Shown here piece after piece: positions 19,292 through 28,800 of a stretch of DNA of 64,000 nt. The position numbers and the translations under genes are program-made. Under the pieces are notes generated by a model. That model made no database searches, was not told the DNA's origin, and saw nothing but the letters and a program-made list of their open reading frames with translations. The stretch comes from CAVRXZ01 sp963773035. Its GTDB lineage: Bacteria; Acidobacteriota; Vicinamibacteria; Vicinamibacterales; CAVVIG01. The stretch is taken from NCBI GenBank assembly GCA_963773035.1, contig CAVYZX010000008.1, forward strand, positions 144,232-208,231. The letters are read 5' to 3'. Position 1 is the first letter of the stretch, and each line of letters begins with the position of its first letter.

Positions 19292-20404
19292 ATGCGCCGG
19301 AAAGCTCGAGTGTTCAGCGTCACGTTTGGGACTCTGGCCGCCGCGTTCATGGCAGCCCACGTGCACGCCGGCCAGACTCCCGCACCGAATCCGTCCACAA
19401 GCTCGGCAGCCAAGACATGGACGCCGCCCAAAACTCCTTGGGGGCATCCAGACCTTCAGGGAGTCTGGACGAGCGATGCCGCCTGGGGAATTCCCCTTCA
19501 ACGGCCGGATCAGTTTGCCGGTCGCGCGGAGCTCACCGACGAAGAGTACAAGCAGAAAATCGAACGGGACAATCGCTCCCGCAGCGCGGCCGAGAACGCC
19601 GTCGGCTCGTTCCGCGGTGACGGCGCCTGGCTCAACAAGTCGTTCAGGCAGACGTCACTGATCGTCGAGCCCGCGGACGGCAAGATTCCACCGGTCACGC
19701 CGGAAGCCGAGAAAAGAAGGGCGCCGAGAGACCAGGGCTCGTTCGGAGAAGGCCCGTTCGACAATCCTGAGGGCTTCACGCTGTACGACCGCTGCATCAC
19801 CCGCGGGGTCGTTGGCTCGATCGTGCCGGTGATCTACGGGAACGGCAACCGGATTCTGCAGACACCAAACGAGGTCGTGATCAGCTATGAGATGGTTCAC
19901 GATACACGAATCATCCCGTTGGACGGCCGTCCGCATGTGGGCTCGAACATCCGGCAGTATTTAGGCGACGCACGTGGCCGCTGGGAAGGCAACACGCTCG
20001 TGATCGAGACCGTCAACTTCACCGAAAAGACAAGCATCGGCCTGAACGGGAACGGTCTCCGCCACAGTGCTTCAATGAAGCTTGTCGAGCGGTTCACTCG
20101 AGTCGAGCCCGACGTGATTCGGTACGAGGTGACGATCGAGGATCCGAAGACCTATACCAGGCCCTGGAAGATCGCTTTGCCGCTCACCTCGCCTCCGGGG
20201 TTTCAACTTCTCCCCTATGAGTGTCACGAGGGGAACTACATGTTGCCGGCAGTTCTCAGCGCCGAGCGGACCGAGGACAAGGCGATTGAAGAAGACGCCA
20301 AGAAGGGAATCGTCCGAGCCCGAAAAGGCATTCAGCAGAATCTGAACGCCGCCGGCATTCCGGTTCCAGGCACGCAGGGGGGCGAAGGCGGCCCACCTCG
20401 ATGA
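19292..20404 (+). CDS. secreted protein of unnamed Acidobacteriota-type family (paralogue 2)
   Basis: 370 residues. The ATG follows AAGGAGATTTCTC, a strong ribosome site. Signal peptide: MRRKARVFSVTFGTLAAAFM with a cleavage region near HAGQ. It shares with the 6007 gene the blocks TPWGHPDLQGVWT, LYDRCITRGVVGSIVPVIYG, YEMVHDTRIIPLDGRPHVGS, GDARGRWEGNTLVIETVNF and YECHEGNYMLPAVLSAER. It has an extra C-terminal tail with EEDAKKGIVRARKG and a Gly/Pro-rich end. The stop overlaps the start of a DoxX-like gene (ATGA), implying translational coupling, so in this copy the protein probably works with a small membrane protein. Function unknown. Confidence 0.87.
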   Translation: MRRKARVFSVTFGTLAAAFMAAHVHAGQTPAPNPSTSSAAKTWTPPKTPWGHPDLQGVWTSDAAWGIPLQRPDQFAGRAELTDEEYKQKIERDNRSRSAAENAVGSFRGDGAWLNKSFRQTSLIVEPADGKIPPVTPEAEKRRAPRDQGSFGEGPFDNPEGFTLYDRCITRGVVGSIVPVIYGNGNRILQTPNEVVISYEMVHDTRIIPLDGRPHVGSNIRQYLGDARGRWEGNTLVIETVNFTEKTSIGLNGNGLRHSASMKLVERFTRVEPDVIRYEVTIEDPKTYTRPWKIALPLTSPPGFQLLPYECHEGNYMLPAVLSAERTEDKAIEEDAKKGIVRARKGIQQNLNAAGIPVPGTQGGEGGPPR

Positions 20405-20747
20405 ACGGGCGCGCCCCCACCATCGTTCTCTGGATTCTGCAGATCTTGCTCGCCGCCGTGTTCTTCATGGCCGGCGGCAGCAAGCTCGCTGGCGTCATGC
20501 AGGCCGTCGACATGTACAACCAGATTGGCTGGGGACAGTGGTTTCGTTACGCCACGGGATGATCGAAGTCGGAAGCGCCGTGATGCTTCTCATGCCGTAC
20601 GGCGCTGCGCTTCTGATTTGTACGATGGTTGGCGCGATCATTACCCACTTCACCGTTCTACACACACCGCCAACGGGTCCAGTCGTGCTGCTCTTGTTGT
20701 CGGGCGTGATTGCGTGGTTGCGACGTCCAACGCGCATTCCAGCCTAG
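20401..20747 (+). CDS. DoxX-like four-helix membrane protein, one frameshift
   Basis: The ATG overlaps the upstream TGA. The first frame reads VLWILQILLAAVFFMAGGSK, then YNQIGWGQWFRYATG and a stop at 20560. With one base added in the GGGA run at about 20557 it continues as MIEVGSAVMLLMPYGAALL, THFTVLHTPPTGPVVLLLL and IAWLRRP. The AGGSKL motif after helix 1 and the IEVGSAVMLLMP helix are typical of DoxX proteins. Joined length is about 115 residues with four membrane helices, the usual size. DoxX proteins sit in the inner membrane and have been linked to redox or thiosulfate-related functions, but their activity is mostly undefined. Confidence 0.75.
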
Positions 20748-20800
20748 ACTGGAAAGGCAAGGCACGACCCACGGCGGATGCCCCACCATGGGTAGGGCGC

Positions 20801-22975
20801 TCATCGGCGAGTCGGGGCACTGATGGAAGTGACAGGTCGCTGCTGTGCCCGAAGCGCAAGCGCCAGGTTGCGCCGGGCGTCCTCGAAACCCGGCCGGATC
20901 TTCAACGCCTCTTGAAAGTGAGCGATCGCCTCGTCCAGCTTGCCCTGCGAGCCGAGCGCGATCCCGAGATTGTTATGGGCCTCTGGCGAGCTCGGTGCGT
21001 AGGTCAGTGCGCTCCGGAACTCGGCGATCGCTTCGTCGAGTTGGCCGGCCTCCAGCAGAATGCTTCCCAGATCGTAATGCGCCGAGCCGTCAGTCGGCTC
21101 GAGCCGGACAGCTTGACGAAGGTGATGGATCGCCATCTCCGCGGCACCCTTCGACGCCAGCGCGTCGCCGAGGTTCCTGTGCGCCTTGGCGGAATTGGCA
21201 TCGACGCCGATGGCTGCATTGAACTCCGCGATCGCTTCGTCCAGCCTATTCTGCCCGACGAGAACGATCCCGAGATTGTTGTGCGCGTCGGCGGAACCCG
21301 GATTCATTTGTAGCGCGCGCTTGAAATGATCGATGGCCTCGCTCGTCTTACCCAGTTCGACAAAAGCATTTCCCGCATTGTAGTGTGCCTCTGCGTAGTC
21401 GGGCTGCAGGTCTAACGCGCGCTCGAAGGCCGCCACCGCTTCGTCAGGTCGGCCGTTCGCCCGGAGCGCCGAACCCAAGTTGTTGTACGCAGGCGCGTAG
21501 TCGGGCCTCAGAGCAATCGCACGCCGGTAGTGACTCGTCGCCTCTTCGACCCGGCCATCAAATTGGAGCGCGACAGCCAGATTGGTTTCGCTGACCGCGC
21601 GCATCAGATCGATCGACAGGAGAGGCCAGTTGGCTAGCAAGGCCGCACTTGCGATACTCGCGATGGCGACGGCGCCCCGTGCCGGTGAGATCCCCTGAAA
21701 GTAGGAGCCTGCGCCAGCGAGACCCGCGGCAGCGAGAAGCACCAGAAACGGGACCATCGGAAACCGATACCGCGCGAACACGTAGAACATGACTACGCTG
21801 GCAGCGTAGGTCAGGGCGAGCGCGAAGAAGACTCGAAGTCGAGCTCCGCTCTGGCGAGTCGCCAAGACACCGAAAAAGGCCAGGGGCACAAGGAACCCAA
21901 AGTGACCGACTTTTTCGCCGAACCGAATTGGCGCCGACCACTCGGCGTAGCTGTACTGACTCTCGGTATCGAGCACTTCGGTGGCGTTCGCCAGGAGCAC
22001 GACTTTGCGACCGATCAGCTTCAGCCAGGCAATCGGTTGGGAACGAATGAAACTCAAGGCCCGATCGGTCCAGTAGGCTGAAACTTCGGCCGGATCCAGG
22101 CGTCGGCCGCGCGCCTGTTCCGCAAGCTCGGTGGCGTCCTGGCGCTCGTACTCGGGCGCACCCCGGCCAAAACGCAGCGACATGTACGTGCCGTCGGAAC
22201 GCGGGTTGTTGCCGATGTAGAGGTTGGGACCGAATTGGGAAGTCGTGAGATAGAAGCCCCCGCCGACGACATGATTCCGCACCACGACGGGTAGCAGGAC
22301 GATTGTCACGCCGAGCAGGACGGCGACGACGGCAGGCGCCTTCCGTACGATGAGGGCCGCCCACGCCAGAACGACCACGGCGAAGAGCAAGGCGTTTTCG
22401 CGCGTCAAGCTCAGGCCTCCGACGGTTACGCCAAGCCAGAACCACCGGGCGTTCCTGAAGGACCCTGGCTTCCGATTTCCTGAGTCTTCGTTCTCAGCGG
22501 CCAACGACGCGACGAGCCAGAGCATCAGGCAAACGAAGAACACATCGAGCACCGACTTCTGAATCAGACCGTCGAAGAAGATGGCTGGTGCGTAGAGCGC
22601 CAGGATCAAGCCCGCGATCAGGCCCGTTCGCTTCGAGAAGAGACGCCGGCCGGCAATGCCCAGGAGCACGCAGGCGAGCGATCCGATGGCGGCCTGGCAC
22701 ACGCGCACGATGAGCAGGTTTCGGCCCGCCACGCGATACAGAAAACCAAGAAAGTAGGGATAGAGCGGTGCCTGATAGAAGACGTCGTGGCCGAGCCAGT
22801 CGCCGCTGGCGATCTGCTGAGCCCACTCGTCGTAACCGCGCGCGTCGCCCATCAGCACGGTGAAATACGGACTGTGTCGGATTTGCCAGAGATTCAGCAG
22901 CCGGACAGCGAAGGCCACCAAGAAAATCGCGGCTGCGGCCCAGCCGAATCGACCTCCATGTCTTCGGCTCGGCAT
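20801..22975 (-). CDS. integral-membrane glycosyltransferase-like protein fused to TPR repeats
   Basis: 724 residues. The N-terminal ~430 residues contain about 9-10 membrane helices and an early acidic/aromatic loop (DARGYDEWAQQIASGDWLG, then QAPLYPYFLGFLYRVAG) like GT39/ArnT-type (PMT_2) enzymes that take polyprenyl-phosphate sugars and act in the periplasm; RYRFPMVPFLVLLAAAG is the typical last-helix motif. From about residue 470 seven TPR units follow (for example APAYNNLGSALRANGRPDEA and AHNNLGIALGSQGKLDEAIA). Such membrane GT plus TPR fusions recall eukaryotic TMTC O-mannosyltransferases in layout. It is the last gene of a four-gene minus-strand operon, 11 bases after the cupin gene. 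Acceptor unknown. Confidence 0.83.
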   Translation of the reverse strand: MPSRRHGGRFGWAAAAIFLVAFAVRLLNLWQIRHSPYFTVLMGDARGYDEWAQQIASGDWLGHDVFYQAPLYPYFLGFLYRVAGRNLLIVRVCQAAIGSLACVLLGIAGRRLFSKRTGLIAGLILALYAPAIFFDGLIQKSVLDVFFVCLMLWLVASLAAENEDSGNRKPGSFRNARWFWLGVTVGGLSLTRENALLFAVVVLAWAALIVRKAPAVVAVLLGVTIVLLPVVVRNHVVGGGFYLTTSQFGPNLYIGNNPRSDGTYMSLRFGRGAPEYERQDATELAEQARGRRLDPAEVSAYWTDRALSFIRSQPIAWLKLIGRKVVLLANATEVLDTESQYSYAEWSAPIRFGEKVGHFGFLVPLAFFGVLATRQSGARLRVFFALALTYAASVVMFYVFARYRFPMVPFLVLLAAAGLAGAGSYFQGISPARGAVAIASIASAALLANWPLLSIDLMRAVSETNLAVALQFDGRVEEATSHYRRAIALRPDYAPAYNNLGSALRANGRPDEAVAAFERALDLQPDYAEAHYNAGNAFVELGKTSEAIDHFKRALQMNPGSADAHNNLGIVLVGQNRLDEAIAEFNAAIGVDANSAKAHRNLGDALASKGAAEMAIHHLRQAVRLEPTDGSAHYDLGSILLEAGQLDEAIAEFRSALTYAPSSPEAHNNLGIALGSQGKLDEAIAHFQEALKIRPGFEDARRNLALALRAQQRPVTSISAPTRR

Positions 22976-22986
22976 GGCCGCAGGCG

Positions 22987-23655
22987 CTACTTCCTGATCG
23001 CGGGATGCACGTAGCCGGCTTCAAGCACCTGGCCAGAGGGTCGGAGGCTCAGGTAGTCGACGTGATCGGTGATGTCAGTCCATCCGTGCGGCACGCCAGC
23101 GGGAATGATGATGATGTCCCCTGTCTTGACCGCACGCTTGACGACGTCCGATCCGGCGATGAGACCGCTGCACGACGGACCATTCAGCTCTCTCGTCACC
23201 GCACCGTCCGGGGCGGATCTGCTGCCGTTGACGATATGGCCGCCGGTCACCAGGGTCCCGCTGCCCGATACGATGACGTAGCCTTCGGTTTGCGAATCGT
23301 GTGTGATTCCTCCGGGCGTCGCTCCTGGCGGCGGCGTACTTGCCGGCTCGCCACAAGGCGTCGGTGCCGTCGCAGGCGCGCGTCCCGTACCGGCTGCGGC
23401 CCCGCCGCCCGTGCCGGCTCCGGCGCCCCGTGCGGCAGCGCCGCCAGCGGCCACGCGATGGATAATCCCGACGGCAAAATGCTCGTTGCCAATATCCACG
23501 ACCCGGATGGTTCGATCGACACCTGGCGTGGCATTCACGGCTTTGACCTCTTCGTCTGTGATGTAGGTCGCCGCAGTCGGCTTGGTCTGCGAGAAGATCA
23601 CGGTCTGAGACGCGATGAGGACACTGAGTGCGATCATCGATAACGTTCTTGCCAT
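22987..23655 (-). CDS. secreted cupin-domain protein
   Basis: 222 residues with a signal peptide (MARTLSMIALSVLIASQTVIF). A low-complexity Ala/Gly-rich insert (residues ~70-95) separates two parts of a small beta-barrel. Cupin features are ITHDSQTEGYVIVSGSGTLV, with His and Glu as candidate metal ligands, and IIIPAGVPHGWTDI, with the second-motif His. A small periplasmic cupin could be a binding protein or a mono-metal enzyme; nothing identifies the ligand. It lies 30 bases downstream of the cytochrome/PHM-like/TPR gene and 11 bases upstream of the glycosyltransferase-TPR gene, so all are probably one transcript. Confidence 0.8.
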   Translation of the reverse strand: MARTLSMIALSVLIASQTVIFSQTKPTAATYITDEEVKAVNATPGVDRTIRVVDIGNEHFAVGIIHRVAAGGAAARGAGAGTGGGAAAGTGRAPATAPTPCGEPASTPPPGATPGGITHDSQTEGYVIVSGSGTLVTGGHIVNGSRSAPDGAVTRELNGPSCSGLIAGSDVVKRAVKTGDIIIIPAGVPHGWTDITDHVDYLSLRPSGQVLEAGYVHPAIRK

Positions 23656-23685
23656 AGCCTCCCTCCTTAGGGCTGCGACACAATC

Positions 23686-25859
23686 CTATCGCCCGACATT
23701 GACCGGCCCCGAACCCCGAGCGTCCACGAAAGCCTGATGACGCCGGTACAACTCGACGCGCTCACTGACCTCCGTCGCGGCCGAGAGTGAACCGCGCGCA
23801 CCAAGCAAGTCGACCGCAGTCTGAGCGGTTGTCACTGCCTGGTCGAACCGTCCAGCCGCCGCATACGCCGCTCCGAGCACGTCCAACGACCGGGGATCCT
23901 GCCTGTGAGTCAGAACGACCGCGCGCGCGGCCAACGAGACGGCCTCAGCCGGATCGCGGACACCGGCCTCAACGTGCGCAGCCAGCAGCCATGCCAGCTC
24001 GGTCAGCACGGGCGGCCAGTCGGGTTGCAACGTGAGCGCCTTTCGATAGTGCGCCAGTGCGTCATCGGGATGCCGCTGGAGAACCAGTGCGTGGGCCACG
24101 TTGTACTCGGCGTCCGGATAATTCGGATTGATCTCCAGCGCGCGTCGAAGGTAAGTCAACGCTTCTTCAGCGCGGTCGAGACGCATCAGCACACTGCCGA
24201 GATTGTTGAGCGCCTGAGCGCTGCGGGGCGCGATGTCCAGGACCCGACGATAACAAGCTGCCGCCTCCTCCAGTTGCCCACTCGCCGCGAGCAAGGATCC
24301 GAGGTTGTTGAGCGCGGGCGTGTAGTTGGGGTCGAGCTCCAGCGCCTTGCGGAATCGAACCGTCGCTTCGTTCATGCGCCCTGAAGCGATGAGCGCGGTG
24401 CCCAGATTGAAGTGTGCAGCAGCTTTGCCGGGAACGAGGCGAGTCGACTCGGAGAACTGCGAAATCGCGTCATCGATACGGCCGACCTCCAGATAGAGCA
24501 GCGCCAGGTCGTCGTGCAGGCCTACATCATCCGGCGTGCGGCGCAACACGGTCTCGTACCCAACGATGTCCTCGCGGAAAACCTTCTGTCTGAACTCGCG
24601 AACCAAGACTTCGGCGTCGCTCCGAGTTCGGGGCACAACCTGGATCCAGAGATCGCCCATCTCGTCTGATGACCGCTGACCCCAGTGAACCGGTTGGGGC
24701 GGCAGTTGAGGATTGCGCCGGTTGCTCGCCGAGTTGTCGTAGACATACCGCATGCTGAGTGTCGTCCCTTGTGGCAGCCGAAACGGCGTCACGTAGCGGT
24801 AGGTATCCTGCCAATCGAAGTCCCAGTCACGGATGTGCAGAAGCCCCTTTGTCGTGCCATCGGGAAGCGTTGCCAGGCCAGTGACTTCTCGTGCCCGGTA
24901 GTGGGCGTGGGGTTGGACGGCATGAACGTCGACGTCGACGGGCAAGACATAGGAATCCGTGACCACGTAGTCCTTCTGACCGGGAGGAATCTCGATGCTC
25001 TGCTTGCCCAGGCGCAGCATCGCTGGTGTCAGACGGGGCGGCTGGGCCGCGAAATACAAGCCGATGGCCGGTTGCACGCGTTCGAGCGTGCCCGTCGGTC
25101 TCATGTGCAGCTGAAGCACGAGATCGGTTCCGGGATTCAGGCGCCAGGCGAGATCTTCGGAAATCGGCGGCAGCTGGCCTGGAGTCCAGCCGAAGAAATA
25201 GCCTTCTGGATAGTGGGCCGTCAGCGCGAGTAGCCCGTCGTAGCCTGGCGATGGATCTCGCGCATCGAGATCCCGGGACGTGCGCGTCTCGTCGAGACGG
25301 ATGTTGGCGTGGTGCACGGCCCGCGTGCCGGGCAGGAACTCAATCCCCTTGACGTAGCGGGCGACTTCGGTCGGAACCGGCACCACGAAGATGCGGAACA
25401 CGTCCGGTCCTCCCGCGGGGACCTCGTACGGCTCCGGCATCCGGATCACGAGATCGGGCGTGCCGAGCCTCCATCCGTCGCTCCAGTCGGGGCGGGGCGG
25501 CAGGTCCGCTCGATCTCCTTCGGGCGCACCACCGTCGGACCATTGCTCGATCGTCGCGATCTGATCCTCGGTCAGGCCGCGTTTTCCGAGAAATTCGTCG
25601 GCAAATCCCGGCTCGGGCTTCCACGGCGGCATGTAGCGGCTCTTGGTGACGAGCGCGATCTGTCTGGCGCGAGGCCGAACGTCCTCGTAGGTCAAGAGGC
25701 TGAAGGGCGCGTTCTGGCCTGGATGATGGCAGGAGACGCAGTGGCGGAACACGATCGGCGCGATGTCGCGCGTGAAGGTCGGAGCGTCGGCGGCAGCAGA
25801 CTCGGTTGAGGCGATCACGACTAGACCGCGAGTCCGACGATCGCCTCAACCCATTTCAT
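23686..25859 (-). CDS. cytochrome c / copper type II monooxygenase-like / TPR three-domain protein
   Basis: The frame with a GTG start at 25818 gives 710 residues. ATG at 25859 would encode MKWVEAIVGLAV and, with one base added near 25823, joins the frame to form a clean signal peptide, so that start is likely. Domain 1 has one heme site (HCVSCHHPG). Domain 2 shows the ligand pattern of peptidylglycine hydroxylating monooxygenase (PHM): AVHHANIRLD, LVLQLHMRPTG, VQPHAHYRAREV and SSDEMGDLW, matching the HH, H, HxH and M copper ligands. Domain 3 carries about six TPR units (NLGTALIASGRMNEAT and others). Likely periplasmic copper oxygenase with a heme electron entry; substrate unknown. It sits 14 bases downstream of a TonB receptor gene. 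Confidence 0.82.
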
Positions 25860-25873
25860 AGGTGGCGTTCAGC

Positions 25874-28800
25874 CTACCACGTCACATTCGCGCCGATCCG
25901 AATGAGTCGACCCTGCAGGATGCTCGCCGGCGCCAAGTACGCGGTCGGGGTGCCGCCCGGGCCGAGCGCGGAAACCCCAGGGACGCCGGTCGGCTGGAAT
26001 GTCGTGCTCCGAACCGTAAAGTAGTCACTCGAGTTGAGCGCGTTGAAGACGTCGAGTTTGGGTTCAAATCTCATTCTGCCCACGCTGATCCGCTTGCTCA
26101 CGCCGAGGTCGAGCTGGGTGATCCGCGACGTCATCTCTGTGCCGGGAGCCACGAGCGGTACGTTGAGCGTCGCTGAGTTCATTCCAGGGACCACGCGCGC
26201 GCCCACGGCGCAGCCCAACGAGGCCGAGTTGCCAGGACACACAGCATAATTCGTCGTCGGTCCGACTGCCCACGCCGAGCCCAAGCCGTTCACCGCGACG
26301 AGATTCGGCGCGGCGTTTCCGCCCTGCGTCAATGCTTGCGTTCCGAGCAGATACCCCGGCAGCGCCTGGAACGCACCGCTCACCTGCACGCCCCACGGCA
26401 GAGGATACGTACCGAAGAGCTTGAACTGCGTACGCCATGGAATCCCGCTCTGCGATTGATCGCAGTAATTGAGAAGACTCGGGTTGGTCGCCGCCGCGCT
26501 GCAGACATTGGCGACGGTTCGATCGGTGGCCGAGCCGCCAGACAGCCGCGCGCCACGCGGCAGCCGAGCACTGAAGTTGACCTCGAACCCGTTGTAACTC
26601 TGCGTCAGATCGTTGTCGTTGCTGTCGACGTTCTTGACCGCCTGTTGGACGGCTGGAGACACGGTGTCGTACATCGTGATGGCATGGCCGTCGATCGGGC
26701 TGAAAATGGTCACCGGCCGGTAGCTGGGGTTTATGACGGTGCCGTCTGCATTGAGTGTACCCGGCCGCAGAATGTTGTTGCGCTCGAAGATGTTCCTGCC
26801 GTCGTTGTGGAAGTAATCGAACGAGAGCGACACTCCGCTCAAAATCTCGCGTGTGATGCCGACGTTGTAGGCGTCCGAATACGGGCGTTTGATGTTCGGA
26901 TCGGGACTCGCGAAATTGGAGGGCAAGCTGACGAGAAAACTCTGCGCAACGTTGGCGAAGTTGATCTCGCAGGCTGGATCGTTGGCAAAGCTGCACCCCA
27001 GCGATCCTTGCGCGATGTTGTCCCTGTTCTTGTCGTTCCAGGCTGCTGTCGATGAAAGAACCAGAGCGTTTGCCGGGTCGTAGAGCGAGGCGAACGTCGT
27101 CGTGGCCGCTTGCTGGAACCGGTTGTAGCCAAAGCGAGCGGCGGTCTTGCCGTCGCCGGTCAGGTCGTATACGACTGACGCCCGCGGCGAGAAACTCTTC
27201 CAGACCGGCATCTTGATATCGCCGAACGCCGGAATCGTGCTGAAGCGTCCTGCTTGCGTCGCCTGGCCGTTGACCTGTTCGTTGACGTACTCCCATCGAC
27301 CAGCATAGGCGAGCGTCAGGCGTTTGAACGTCCACTGATCCTGCGCGTAAATACCGAGGTTCGCGTTCAGGCGTTCGCTCCAGTACGTTTTCGGATTCGC
27401 GGTCGCCTCCAACCAGACGGTGAATGGTACGCCGTTCTGGTAGTTCTGAACCAGGTCCGCGTTTTGCGCCAACGTGTTGCCATCGAGCCCCCACGAATGC
27501 TGGACGCCGACTTTGATGTTGTGCGAGCCCGTGACGTACGATGCCGACCCCTGTAGGTTGTACCGATCCGGAGACTTCTGATATTCGCCGCCACCGAAGA
27601 CTGCCGCATTCGAAATCGCGTGACTCGTCGTCCCAAGCGTGGCGTCGCGGTAGGGTGCGCCCGCCAGCCATGCGGCGGTGCCCCAGGGCTGCGAGAGACC
27701 CGGCTGATTCAGGTTCTCGTACCGTTCGACGTTGCTGGAGTAGCCTCCTTCGACGAGCAGCTTGCTGCTGACGGTCGAGGTCCACTTCACCGTGCTAGTC
27801 AAGTACAGCGGCGACGTCCAGACGACCGACGAGGTGTCGGGGTCGTCGCCCGGCTGCATCGCGGCACTGCGTGTTTTCCAGATCTTGTCGGCGTATGCCG
27901 ACAGCTTGTTTCGTGGGCTCACCTGCCAGGTGACGCGGCCCATTACGCTGTTGATCGACTGGTCGTCGACGCCTTGTTCGCAGCTGATAACGCCGTTGAC
28001 GCAGTTGGCGTAGGTCTGACCCGTCGGCACGTGGAAGGTGTTCGAAATGGGCTTGTTGACAGTGAACAAACGACCAGAGGCAAAAAACCAGACCTTATCC
28101 TTTGCTATGGGCCCGCCCTGCGTGGCGTTGAAGTCGCGATACAAGCCAATCTTGTCCAACGTCCTGACACCTTGGGCCGCCAGTGATGCGGACAAGTTGT
28201 CGCTCTGCATCGAATCGCTCTCGTAGCCGAGGAAGAGCGAGCCCGCGAACCGGTTGCCGCCTTCCTTCGGAATCAGGTTCAATTTGAGGCCGCCGGTCGC
28301 CGAATCCGCGGCGCCCCCACCGGTCTGATAGACCATCTCCTGACTGCCAGCGTCGTTCAGGTAACTCTGGATCGCGCCGTCGCCCTGGAGGCCGTTGAGG
28401 ATCATGCCGTCCATCAGGACCGTGGTCTGCCCGGCGCCTGCGCCACGAACCGTGAAGTAGGTCTGTTGCATCGCCTGCGAGCCGCCGACGTCGGGCGCTG
28501 TTAGTGTCACGCCGACGACGAGTTGCCCGACCGACTGAATGGTGTGGGCGTTGGGCACCGAGTCGAGAATCTCGCGCGGGAGCACAGCCGATCTCGCATT
28601 GCTCTGAACGTCGACGACCGGCGACGCCCCGGTGACGGTGACGGACTCCGCGACCGCACCGATCTTCAAGTCGGCGTTCACCGTCATCGTAAAGTTGGAG
28701 GGCAGCTCGAGCCCTTCACGCTTGATCGTCTGGAATCCAGCGACGGTGAAGGTCACGACGTAGCTGCCGGGCCGCAGGTCGACAATCTTATAGGCGCCCT

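Noticed and set aside
20401..20747. Programmed frameshift in the DoxX-like gene
   Set aside because: The step lies next to a short G run without a slippery heptamer or pseudoknot, and similar steps occur in many unrelated genes, so a sequence error is simpler.
26064..27785. 573-residue minus-strand frame inside the TonB receptor gene
   Set aside because: It is an alternate frame of the intact receptor at 25874-28996, rich in Arg, Gln and Ser with no domain pattern; long because of high GC.
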